Shown one piece after another: positions 25,040 through 31,514 of a stretch of DNA of 35,043 nt. The number at the start of each line of letters is the position of its first letter. Within the stretch, counting starts at the first letter, position 1. The notes under the pieces are model-generated. The model searched no databases, was not told the origin of the DNA, and saw only the letters and a program-made list of their open reading frames with translations. Made by a program: the position numbers and the translations under genes. This DNA comes from Spirochaetales bacterium (GTDB lineage: Bacteria; Spirochaetota; Spirochaetia; Treponematales; UBA12059), in contig JAFGNN010000043.1 in the NCBI GenBank assembly GCA_016926955.1, forward strand, positions 1-35,043. The letters are read 5' to 3'.

Positions 25040-25768
25040 ATGAAACAATTCGTCGTGATCGGACTCGGGTATTTCGGCAGGAACGTCCTCGACGAGCTAC
25101 TCGAGCTCGGCGCCGAGGTGTTGGTCATCGACCGCGACCGCGAGCTCCTGGACCGCTACCAGAACCGGCGCGTCGGCGCCTACGCGGTCGAGACCCTCAG
25201 CGAGGAGAGCCTTCGGCGCATCCTGCCGGGAGAGGTGGACGGCGTCGTCATAGACATGGGCGAGCGCGTCGAGTCATCGATACTCGCGACAAGCTACTGC
25301 CGGAAGCTCGGCATCGCCCAGATCGTCGTCAAGGCCGAGGACAGCGAACATGCGGAGATCCTCGGACTGGTCGGCGCCACCCGCATCGTCTTTCCCAACC
25401 GCGAGGCCGCCAAGCGGGTGACGCCCCTCATGCTCTCGTCGGCCCTGCTCAACTACCTGCCGGTCTCGGGCAAGCTGGCCATCGCGGAGATCGCTGTGCC
25501 GGACTCCTTTGTCGGCCGCAACGTGCTCGAGGTCGGGCTCAGGAAGAACCACGGGCTCAACCTGATCTCGGTCAAGAATGGCGACGAGGACTATGGTCCC
25601 TTCGTGCCCGAGTACGCGTTCCGCCCGGGCGATGTCGCGCTGGTTTCCGGCACCGATGCCCAGCTCGAGGCCTTCGCCGCCTCCGCGGGCAACGGGAGGG
25701 TGAGGAGCGGGAAGCGGAAACGGGCGGCAGGCAAGCTCGGAAGCCTGTTCGGTTTCGGCCGTCGCTGA
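25040..25768 (+). CDS. ktrA: KtrA/TrkA-type RCK regulatory subunit
   Basis: 242 residues. The N-terminal RCK domain has a Rossmann motif 'VVIGLGYFGRNVLDELLELGAEVLVIDRD' with Gly-x-Gly-x-x-Gly and a terminal Asp, which binds NAD(H) or ATP/ADP. A C-terminal RCK_C domain (about 150-215) reads 'LAIAEIAVPDSFVGRNVLEVGLRKNHGLNLISVKNG'. In KtrAB an octameric ring of KtrA gates KtrB, with ATP/ADP at the N-domain and often c-di-AMP at the C-domain. A basic tail (GRVRSGKRKRAAGKLGSLFGFGRR) is extra. GAGGTGACATG precedes the start, giving a moderate Shine-Dalgarno. It is the last gene of the operon; a hairpin with a TTTT run follows within 35 bases. Confidence 0.93.
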   Translation: MKQFVVIGLGYFGRNVLDELLELGAEVLVIDRDRELLDRYQNRRVGAYAVETLSEESLRRILPGEVDGVVIDMGERVESSILATSYCRKLGIAQIVVKAEDSEHAEILGLVGATRIVFPNREAAKRVTPLMLSSALLNYLPVSGKLAIAEIAVPDSFVGRNVLEVGLRKNHGLNLISVKNGDEDYGPFVPEYAFRPGDVALVSGTDAQLEAFAASAGNGRVRSGKRKRAAGKLGSLFGFGRR

Positions 25769-25778
25769 ACCGGGTGAC

Positions 25779-25801
25779 GCCCGGCCTTCGCCCGGGCTTT
25801 T
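25779..25801 (+). terminator. Intrinsic terminator of the kdpD-like/kdpE/ktrB/ktrA operon
   Basis: GCCCGG (25779-25784) pairs with CCGGGC (25792-25797) around a seven-base loop, followed by TTTT and a second TTT. It begins 11 bases after the ktrA stop. Confidence 0.75.
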
Positions 25802-25813
25802 CGTTTCCCGCCG

Positions 25814-25890
25814 CCCGGAAGCTTCGTGACACCTCCTTGCGGATGCCTCGGGAATTCCCGGGATCCGCAACCCGGAAGCTTCGTGACACC
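25814..25890 (+). repeat. Two direct copies (57-base period) of the GAAGCTTCGTGACACC repeat
   Basis: A 20-base match (CCC + GG + AAGCTTCGTGACACC) occurs at 25814-25833 and 25871-25890. Between them lies a hairpin-like stretch: GCGGAT ... ATCCGC flanking the palindrome CGGGAATTCCCG. A third 16-base copy is at 10693-10708. No protein-coding function is apparent in 25769-25968. Confidence 0.75.
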
Positions 25891-25922
25891 CGCTTCCGGT
25901 TGCCTCGCGCGCGGAGGCCGCG

Positions 25923-25928
25923 CTATCA
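25923..25928 (+). promoter_or_regulatory. Candidate -10 for the ABC exporter pair
   Basis: TATCAT lies 40 bases before the ATG at 25969. An AGGAA (25959-25963) serves as a weak Shine-Dalgarno. No good -35 is visible. Confidence 0.3.
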
Positions 25929-25968
25929 TCCTGCGCCGACCACCGCCCGAGTCCGAACAGGAACCTTC

Positions 25969-27990
25969 ATGAAATCCCTTTTCCGCCGCTTTCTCGAACG
26001 CGTCCTCTTGGTCAACGTGCCCGCCTGGAAGCGGGCCATCGCTGCGAGCGGCGCCTGGGATCCCTCGCTCTCCGCGCTGCCGTCCGGCCTCGACGTCCGG
26101 CTGACCGCGTGGCGCGACGCCCACCTGGACGCCCGCTCGGAACTCGCCCTCATCTTCTCGATGTGGAAGCCCGGCCGCGCCTGGATAACCCGCGCCGTCG
26201 TCCTCGATTCGAGCTATGCCCTGCTCTCGGTGGCGCTCGTGCGCCTCCTCGAGACCGCGCTCGCGCTCATCGAGCGGCCGGGAACGGGCGTCCTCGCCGC
26301 CTGGCTCGAGACGACCGGCCTCGCGCGCCTCGTCGCGCCGCCCCCGGGCGGCTTCGACCCGCTGCGCGAAGGCCTCTTCTGGAGCTTCCTCATCCTGCTC
26401 GTCGGCGCGCTCTCCGCCCTGGCGCGCTCGCACGCCACGCGCTGCAACGTGACGGGCGCCACCTTCATCCAGGGCGTCTCGGTGCCGGCCTTCTTCTCGC
26501 GCGTGCTCGCCCTGCCCCCCGAGATCCGGCGCGCCGAGAGCTCGGGCAGCCTCCAGGAGAAAGTCTGGCGCGACGTGACGGACGCCTCCTTTGCCGCCTG
26601 CTACGTCTCGGACGCGTTCGCGACGCCCATCCGGCTCGTGCTGTTCACGGTCACGCTCTTCCAGCTCGTCGGCGCTTCGGGAATCGCGGCCCTGCTCGCC
26701 ATCGCGCTCGCCATCGGCATCTCGTCCGCGCTCGGCCGGGCGCTCAGGCACCGCACGCGCGAGCTCCGCGACCGGCGCTCCGAGCGGGTCAACCTGGTCA
26801 CCCGGACCGTGCAGGCCGTCCGCGTGGTCAAGGCCTTCGTGCTCGAGGCCTTCTTCCGAGGCCGGATACAGGAGCAACGCAGGGTCGAGATGGGCCTCGT
26901 GCGGCGCGTCATGTCGCTGGAGGCCGGACTCGCGGTGATGAACATCGCGAGCCGGGTGCTGGTGGCCCTGGCCACCTTCGGCGCCTACACCCTGCTCGGG
27001 AACGAGCTCACGCCCTCCATCGTCTTCACCACGCTCTTCGTGCTCAAGGGCATCGAGTCCGAACTCTCGATGATCAACGACATCATCCGCAACGTCTCGC
27101 GGGTGCGCAGCTCTGGTGCCCGGCTCCTCCCCCTCGCGCGCGCGAAGGGCGTCGGGGCGCTTCCCTCGATCGACGAAGCGGAAGCGCCTGGCGCCGCGCT
27201 CGCGTTCGAAGGCTACACGGCGCGCCACGACGACGCGGAAGCGCCCTGCCTCCGGAACCTGGAGCTCCGCGTGGCGCGCGGCGAGGCCGTGGCCGTTGTG
27301 GGCCCGGTGGGCTGCGGAAAGTCTTCGCTCTTCAAGGCCCTGCGCAACCAGCTCGTGACGGTGGCGGGCCGCGTCGCGACGGTCCGCCCCGAGGGCCGGG
27401 ATGGCCGGGAGCCGCGGCTCGGCTGGGCTTCCCAGGACCCCTTCGTCATGAACGCGTCGCTGCGCGACAACGTCGCCTTCGGCGCCGAGCCCGACGCGGC
27501 CGCGCTCGAACGGATCATCGACGCCTGCGCCCTCCGCGCTGACCTCGAGGCCATGCCTTCGGGCCTCGACACCGAGATCGGCGAGAACGGGCTCAACCTT
27601 TCGGGCGGGCAGAAGGCCCGCGTCCAGCTCGCGCGCGTCGCCGCGCAGGAGCCGGACCTCGTGCTGCTCGACGACCCCCTGTCCGCGGTCGACCACCACA
27701 CCGAGGCGGAGCTGCTAGAACGTCTCGTCTTCGGTCTCTGGAAAGAGACGACGCGCGTCGTCGCGACCCACCGGCTCGGCTCGCTCGGGCGCTTCGACCG
27801 CGTGGTCTACATGGTCGACGGCGCCATCGCCGCGGCGGGGAGCCACGAGGAGCTCCTGGCCTCGAGTCCGGACTACGCGGCCTTCGTTCACACCACGCCG
27901 CCGTCGAGGGCGATGCGAAGCACTTCCGCGACGGGGCGGATGCTCCGCCCGCGCTCGCTGCGGCCATGGACGCGGCGGGGGGCAGGGTGA
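25969..27990 (+). CDS. ABC exporter half-transporter resembling the first half of ABCC/MRP proteins
   Basis: 673 residues: a six-helix exporter membrane domain (about 80-400) and an ATPase domain (about 415-640). Walker A is 'GPVGCGKSS' near 445, the Q-loop reads 'WASQDPFVMNASLRDNVAFG', the signature is 'LNLSGGQKARVQLAR' near 543 and the H-loop is 'VATHRL'. Walker B reads 'LVLLDDPLSAVD': Asp replaces the catalytic Glu. The stretch 'IDACALRADLEAMPSGLDTEIGENGLNLSGGQ' (read as two pieces) is close to nucleotide-binding domain 1 of eukaryotic ABCC transporters. It probably pairs with the next gene product and contributes the degenerate ATP site together with the partner's signature. The exported substrate is unknown. 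The start ATG at 25969 is chosen because the longer frame reads through the repeat region. It overlaps the next gene by 4-25 bases. Confidence 0.88.
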   Translation: MKSLFRRFLERVLLVNVPAWKRAIAASGAWDPSLSALPSGLDVRLTAWRDAHLDARSELALIFSMWKPGRAWITRAVVLDSSYALLSVALVRLLETALALIERPGTGVLAAWLETTGLARLVAPPPGGFDPLREGLFWSFLILLVGALSALARSHATRCNVTGATFIQGVSVPAFFSRVLALPPEIRRAESSGSLQEKVWRDVTDASFAACYVSDAFATPIRLVLFTVTLFQLVGASGIAALLAIALAIGISSALGRALRHRTRELRDRRSERVNLVTRTVQAVRVVKAFVLEAFFRGRIQEQRRVEMGLVRRVMSLEAGLAVMNIASRVLVALATFGAYTLLGNELTPSIVFTTLFVLKGIESELSMINDIIRNVSRVRSSGARLLPLARAKGVGALPSIDEAEAPGAALAFEGYTARHDDAEAPCLRNLELRVARGEAVAVVGPVGCGKSSLFKALRNQLVTVAGRVATVRPEGRDGREPRLGWASQDPFVMNASLRDNVAFGAEPDAAALERIIDACALRADLEAMPSGLDTEIGENGLNLSGGQKARVQLARVAAQEPDLVLLDDPLSAVDHHTEAELLERLVFGLWKETTRVVATHRLGSLGRFDRVVYMVDGAIAAAGSHEELLASSPDYAAFVHTTPPSRAMRSTSATGRMLRPRSLRPWTRRGAG

Positions 27991-29759
27991 CGGTCGAGGA
28001 AGCGACCCCGACGAGCAGGGGCGGCAAGCCCGCGGTGCTCGCCCTGCTCTCCGACCTGATGGACGGTTCGGGCCTGGGCCGCGCCGGATTCGCCGCGCTG
28101 CTCGCCCTGGCCGTCTCCGCCTGGGCGGTGTTCCGCCTTCTCCCCGACGCCTGGCTCGCGGCCTGGAGCGGCGAGCGCGGCGCCTCCTTCATCGGTCCCC
28201 TCCTTTCGCCCCTGCTCGGGAGCGCGGGCGCGAACCTGCTCGCGTACGCCGGGCTCTCCGCGCTCCTCCTCGTCGTCGACGCGGGGCTGTCGATAGCCTG
28301 GATGCTCCTCATGACCGCCCTCGCGACGCGGACGCACGAGCGCATGCTCTCCGCGCTGCTCGCCGCGCCGACGCGCTTCTTCGACTCGACGCCCTCGGGG
28401 CGCGTCGTCAACCGCTTCTCGATCGACCTGGGCGAGGTCGACTCGACGCTCGGCTCCGCGGGCATCCTCTTCCTGCGCGGCGCGCTCGAGATCTCGCTCT
28501 CGATCGTGTTCTGCCTGCTCCTCGTGCCCTCCACGGTCCTGGTGTTCCCGCCGGTGGTCGCGCTCTTCCTCCTCCTCAACCGGGTGAACCTGCCCCTGAG
28601 CCGGGCACAGCGCAAGTACGGCTCGGTGCAGACCGGCAAGGCGCTCTCGCTCGTCAAGGAAGGAGCCGCCGGCGCGGAGACCGTCGCGGCGCACGGGCGG
28701 GGCGCCTGGTTCGAACGGCTCCTCAGGGAGCGGCTCGCGGCGCACAACGCGGTGGAGCTCGCGCGCATGGCCACGCGCACCTGGTACGGCGTCCGCGCCG
28801 AGACCCTGCCCGCACTGATGCTGGCCGCCGTGGCCGCGCTCGCCTTCCTCTCGCGCTCGGGCGGCGGCGCCTCGGTCGCGGCCGTGGCCGGCCTCGCCCT
28901 GGTCTACGCCCAGTCGGTGGGCTCGGGCTTCGGCCGCATCATGTGGAGCTGGAACCAGAGCGAGATCGCCTTCGTCGGCTACGAGCGCTGCAAGGAATAC
29001 GCGGGCCTCGAGCGCGAGGCGCCGCCGACGCGCGCCCCGGTCCTGTCCCACGAAACGCCCTGGCCCACGGAAGGCCGCGTCGAGTTCCGCGAGGCGACGC
29101 TCCGCTACGCCGGGGACCTGCCGCTCGTCCTCAAGGGCGTCTCGTTCGAGGTGCCGGGCGGCGCGCACGCGGGCCTCGTCGGTCGAACGGGCTGCGGGAA
29201 GAGCACGGCGCTCCAGGCCCTGCTCCGCTTCGTCGAGCTCGAGTCGGGCTCGATACTCGTGGACGGCGTCGACGTCGCCGCCATTCCCCTCGAACGGCTC
29301 AGGCGCGCCATCGCCTTCATCCCGCAGGATCCCGTGCTCTTTCCCGGCACGCTCCGCTCGAACCTCGACCCGCTCGGGCGCCGGGACGAAGCGGCGCTGG
29401 TCGCGGCGCTCGATCGCGCCGGGCTCTCCCGCCTCGCGAACCGCGAGGGCCTCGAATCGGAGGTGCAGGGCGCGGGCGAGAACCTGAGCCGCGGCGAGCG
29501 CCAGCTCGCGTGCCTGGCGCGGGCCTTCCTGCTCGAGGCGCGCATCATCCTGCTCGACGAGGCTACCGCGAGCGTCGACGTGGCGACCGATACGGCCATC
29601 CAGCGCGTGGTCGAGCGCGAATGCCGCGGCCTCACGGTGCTCACCGTGGCGCACCGGCTCGGAACGCTCAAGGCCGCCACCCGCGTCGTGGAGCTGGCCG
29701 CGGGCAGGGTCGTCGCCGTCCGGGACCGCGGGTGCGCGGGGAAGCTCGCGCCCGCCTGA
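27966..29759 (+). CDS. ABC exporter half-transporter resembling the second half of ABCC/MRP proteins
   Basis: 597 residues: an exporter membrane domain (about 30-340) and an ATPase domain (about 360-590). Walker A is 'GRTGCGKST' near 406, the Q-loop reads 'IAFIPQDPVLFPGTLRSNLDPLG', Walker B is 'IILLDEATASVD' with the catalytic Glu, and the H-loop is 'TVAHRL'. The signature is altered to 'LSRGERQ'. This is the ABCC NBD2 pattern ('PQDPvLF.GtlR.NLDP', non-consensus signature, intact Glu). With the upstream protein it would form one degenerate and one working ATP site. The ATG at 27966 lies inside the upstream gene; a GTG at 27987 would give a GTGA overlap and is the alternative start. No specific substrate can be inferred. 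The next gene is a separate hydrolase. Confidence 0.88.
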   Translation: MDAAGGRVTVEEATPTSRGGKPAVLALLSDLMDGSGLGRAGFAALLALAVSAWAVFRLLPDAWLAAWSGERGASFIGPLLSPLLGSAGANLLAYAGLSALLLVVDAGLSIAWMLLMTALATRTHERMLSALLAAPTRFFDSTPSGRVVNRFSIDLGEVDSTLGSAGILFLRGALEISLSIVFCLLLVPSTVLVFPPVVALFLLLNRVNLPLSRAQRKYGSVQTGKALSLVKEGAAGAETVAAHGRGAWFERLLRERLAAHNAVELARMATRTWYGVRAETLPALMLAAVAALAFLSRSGGGASVAAVAGLALVYAQSVGSGFGRIMWSWNQSEIAFVGYERCKEYAGLEREAPPTRAPVLSHETPWPTEGRVEFREATLRYAGDLPLVLKGVSFEVPGGAHAGLVGRTGCGKSTALQALLRFVELESGSILVDGVDVAAIPLERLRRAIAFIPQDPVLFPGTLRSNLDPLGRRDEAALVAALDRAGLSRLANREGLESEVQGAGENLSRGERQLACLARAFLLEARIILLDEATASVDVATDTAIQRVVERECRGLTVLTVAHRLGTLKAATRVVELAAGRVVAVRDRGCAGKLAPA

Positions 29760-29823
29760 AGCGGCGGCCGCTTTCCGGAGCCGGCGCTGGCATCCGGCGG
29801 CGTTTCGTGCGAAGATCGGGCGC

Positions 29824-30888
29824 ATGATGCGTAAAGCGGGCGGGAAGGGCGGACGGAAGGCTTTGTGGATAGCGCTCGTCGCGGCGGGAACGCTGGCGGC
29901 GCTCGCGCTCGGCGCGCTTACGGTGACGCGGCACGGCCTCGTGCCGCCGGGCACGGGCTTCATGATCCGCGCCCGCGCCGCGCTGTCCGCCCTCGAGCCC
30001 GTGCCCTACGAGGCCGCGGCGCGGCGCGCTGCTGGCGAGGCCGACCTCGACATCGTGGCTAGTCCGCCGCGCGATCCCGTATCCGTCCGCGAGCTCTCCG
30101 TCGAGGGGCCGGGAGGCGCGCTGCCCGTGCGCCTCTACCGCGCCGAAAGCGCGCCGGAAGGCCCCGTTCCCGTCCTCCTCTTCATGCACGGCGGCGGCTG
30201 GGTCCAGGGGAGCGTCGGAACCTACGACGCGCTCTGCCGCTGGCTCGCCGTGGAATCCGGCGCCGTGGTCGCCAGCCTCGAGTATCGCCTCGCGCCCGAG
30301 CACCCGTATCCCGCCGCCGTCGAGGACGCGCTCGCCGCCTATCGCTGGCTGCTCTCGGGCGGCGCGGGAACGGACGCTGACCCCGCTCGCGTCTTCGTCA
30401 CGGGCGATTCGGCCGGCGGCAACCTCGCCGCCGTGCTCTGCCTGGCCGCCCGCGAGACGGGCCTGCCGCAGCCCGCGGGCCAGATACTGCTCTATCCGGC
30501 CACGGATCTTTCACGCACCGATACCGAGTCCCGCGCGAAGTACGGCTCAGGCTACCTGCTCGACGCCGAGGCCATGGACTGGTTCATGGACCAGTACGTG
30601 CCCGACCGGGCCGGGCGCGCCGACTGGCGCGTCTCGCCCCTGCTCGCGCCGTCCCACGCGGACCTCGCTCCTGCCTTGGTGTACACCGCCGAGTACGACG
30701 CGCTCCGAGACGAGGGCGAAGCCTACGCCGCCGCGCTCGCCGCCGACGGCACTCCGGTCGTCTTGCGGCGCATGAAAGGCCAGGTCCACGGCTTCGCGTC
30801 CACCAACCGATTTTCCCTGGCCGCCTACCGCGTCTACCGCGAGGTCGGCGATTTCGTGCGGGAGGGAACGCTGCCGGCTGACCGGTAG
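29824..30888 (+). CDS. Membrane-anchored alpha/beta hydrolase (HSL-type esterase family)
   Basis: 354 residues. An N-terminal helix (about 13-34) after a Lys/Arg-rich start suggests a membrane anchor or uncleaved signal. The hydrolase domain shows the hormone-sensitive-lipase-type oxyanion motif HGGG (122-125), the nucleophile Ser196 in GDSAGGN, Asp292 in 'YTAEYDALRDEG' and His322 in 'GQVHGFAS', all with normal spacing. The family cleaves short- or medium-chain carboxyl esters; the substrate here is unknown. The ATG pair at 29824/29827 has no Shine-Dalgarno. It lies 64 bases after the ABC pair on the same strand and may be co-transcribed. An eight-base inverted repeat spans its stop codon. 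Confidence 0.9.
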   Translation: MMRKAGGKGGRKALWIALVAAGTLAALALGALTVTRHGLVPPGTGFMIRARAALSALEPVPYEAAARRAAGEADLDIVASPPRDPVSVRELSVEGPGGALPVRLYRAESAPEGPVPVLLFMHGGGWVQGSVGTYDALCRWLAVESGAVVASLEYRLAPEHPYPAAVEDALAAYRWLLSGGAGTDADPARVFVTGDSAGGNLAAVLCLAARETGLPQPAGQILLYPATDLSRTDTESRAKYGSGYLLDAEAMDWFMDQYVPDRAGRADWRVSPLLAPSHADLAPALVYTAEYDALRDEGEAYAAALAADGTPVVLRRMKGQVHGFASTNRFSLAAYRVYREVGDFVREGTLPADR

Positions 30889-30926
30889 GAACCGCGCCGA
30901 GGGGGCTTGAAACCTCCGTCCTACCG
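30883..30926 (+). other. Stem-loop spanning the hydrolase stop codon
   Basis: CGGTAGGA (30883-30890, containing the TAG stop) pairs perfectly with TCCTACCG (30919-30926), with an inner GAGG/CCTC pairing. No T-tract follows; the tRNA -35 box begins two bases later. Confidence 0.45.
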
Positions 30927-30927
30927 C

Positions 30928-30956
30928 TTGACACTTTCGCCTCGTTCCGGTAATTT
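30928..30956 (+). promoter_or_regulatory. Strong promoter of the tRNA pair
   Basis: TTGACA (30928-30933) and TAATTT (30951-30956) are separated by 17 bases. The predicted transcript start near 30963 is about 12 bases before the first tRNA. Confidence 0.8.
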
Positions 30957-30974
30957 CTCCCTCGTTCCGAGCGC

Positions 30975-31045
30975 TCCCCGGTTGTGTAATGGTAGCACGG
31001 CAGACTCTGGATCTGCTTGTGGGGGTTCAAATCCTCCCTGGGGAA
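30975..31045 (+). tRNA. tRNA-Gln (anticodon CUG)
   Basis: Cloverleaf read by hand: acceptor TCCCCGG with CTGGGGA (one G-U), D-stem GTGT/GCAC with AATGGTA loop, anticodon stem GCAGA/TCTGC with loop CTCTGGA (anticodon CTG), T-stem GGGGG/CCTCC with loop TTCAAAT. The discriminator is A and no CCA is encoded. It is 35 bases upstream of tRNA-Glu and shares its promoter. Confidence 0.93.
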
Positions 31046-31080
31046 TACCGGCGCCGACCCAACCCGGCGCGCAAACAGAC

Positions 31081-31152
31081 GGCCCCTTCGTCTATCGGTT
31101 AGGACACAAGATTCTCAATCTTGGAAGAGGAGTTCGACTCTCCTAGGGGCTA
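31081..31152 (+). tRNA. tRNA-Glu (anticodon CUC)
   Basis: Acceptor GGCCCCT with AGGGGCT (first pair G-U), D-stem GTCT/GGAC, anticodon stem CAAGA/TCTTG with loop TTCTCAA (anticodon CTC), T-stem AGGAG/CTCCT with loop TTCGACT. The discriminator is A and no CCA is encoded. Its 3' half (31129-31150) is perfectly repeated in inverted orientation at 31206-31227, and part of it again at 31347-31365 and 31421-31434. Confidence 0.93.
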
Positions 31153-31227
31153 ACAACAAAATCCAAAGACCGGCCGAAAGGCCGGTCTTTGCTTTCCAGG
31201 CAGGCGCCCCTAGGAGAGTCGAACTCC
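31129..31227. repeat. Palindrome 1: inverted tRNA-Glu 3' ends around the terminator
   Basis: Bases 31129-31150 (T-arm and acceptor of tRNA-Glu) are repeated as an exact 22-base reverse complement at 31206-31227. Both arms share the centre of the terminator hairpin (about 31178). The 14-15 bases between arms and hairpin on each side are not complementary. Confidence 0.9.
31165..31190 (+). terminator. Intrinsic terminator of the tRNA pair
   Basis: AAAGACCGGCC (31165-31175) pairs perfectly with GGCCGGTCTTT (31180-31190) around a GAAA tetraloop, 12 bases after tRNA-Glu. The stem is symmetric with A-runs and T-runs, so it could work from both strands. It is the centre of a larger palindrome. Confidence 0.85.
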
Positions 31228-31237
31228 GGAGCGCCGA

Positions 31238-31335
31238 CCCCCGAAGCGCGATTCGATGAGCGCTTCGGGGGACCGGGCGCCAAGGATGGCGCCCGGAGGC
31301 GCGGAGGCGGCCTGAAGCGAGCCGCGTGATGCGGC
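31238..31335. other. Cluster of three hairpins between the two palindromes
   Basis: CCCCCGAAGCGC (31238-31249) pairs with GCGCTTCGGGGG (31260-31271); CCGGGCGCC (31273-31281) pairs with GGCGCCCGG (31288-31296); GCCGC (31321-31325) pairs with GCGGC (31331-31335). All are perfect. No open frame, ribosome-binding site or promoter is convincing here. The 31153-31514 stretch holds no protein gene. Confidence 0.65.
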
Positions 31336-31346
31336 GAGCTGAAGGC

Positions 31347-31434
31347 TCGACTCTCCTAGGGGCTATTAACCAAAAACAAAAGACCGGCCGCAAGACCGGT
31401 CTTTTGTTTTCCCTGACTGTGCCCCTAGGAGAGT
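31347..31434. repeat. Palindrome 2: second, degenerate copy of the tRNA-tail/terminator palindrome
   Basis: TCGACTCTCCTAGGGGCTA (31347-31365) repeats the tRNA-Glu 3' end. Fourteen bases of it (31350-31363) are mirrored as GCCCCTAGGAGAGT at 31421-31434. Inside is a 15-base perfect stem (31373-31387 with 31396-31410) whose GACCGG core matches the first terminator. All elements share a centre near 31392, 214 bases from that of palindrome 1. In minus orientation the stem can end the oxidoreductase transcript. Confidence 0.9.
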
Positions 31435-31514
31435 GCGCCTCCGGCGCTTTCGGCGCGGAAATGATTTTAGTGCGCGGCCTTGCCGCGCGTCCTCATCGAA
31501 CCGCGGAGCCGCCG

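Noticed and set aside
25814-25890. A CRISPR array
   Set aside because: Only two tandem copies exist, the spacer is itself palindromic and no cas genes are present.
31206-31365. Extra tRNA-Glu genes or pseudogenes
   Set aside because: Only the T-arm/acceptor end is repeated; D-arm and anticodon arm are absent, so these are tail fragments, not tRNA genes.
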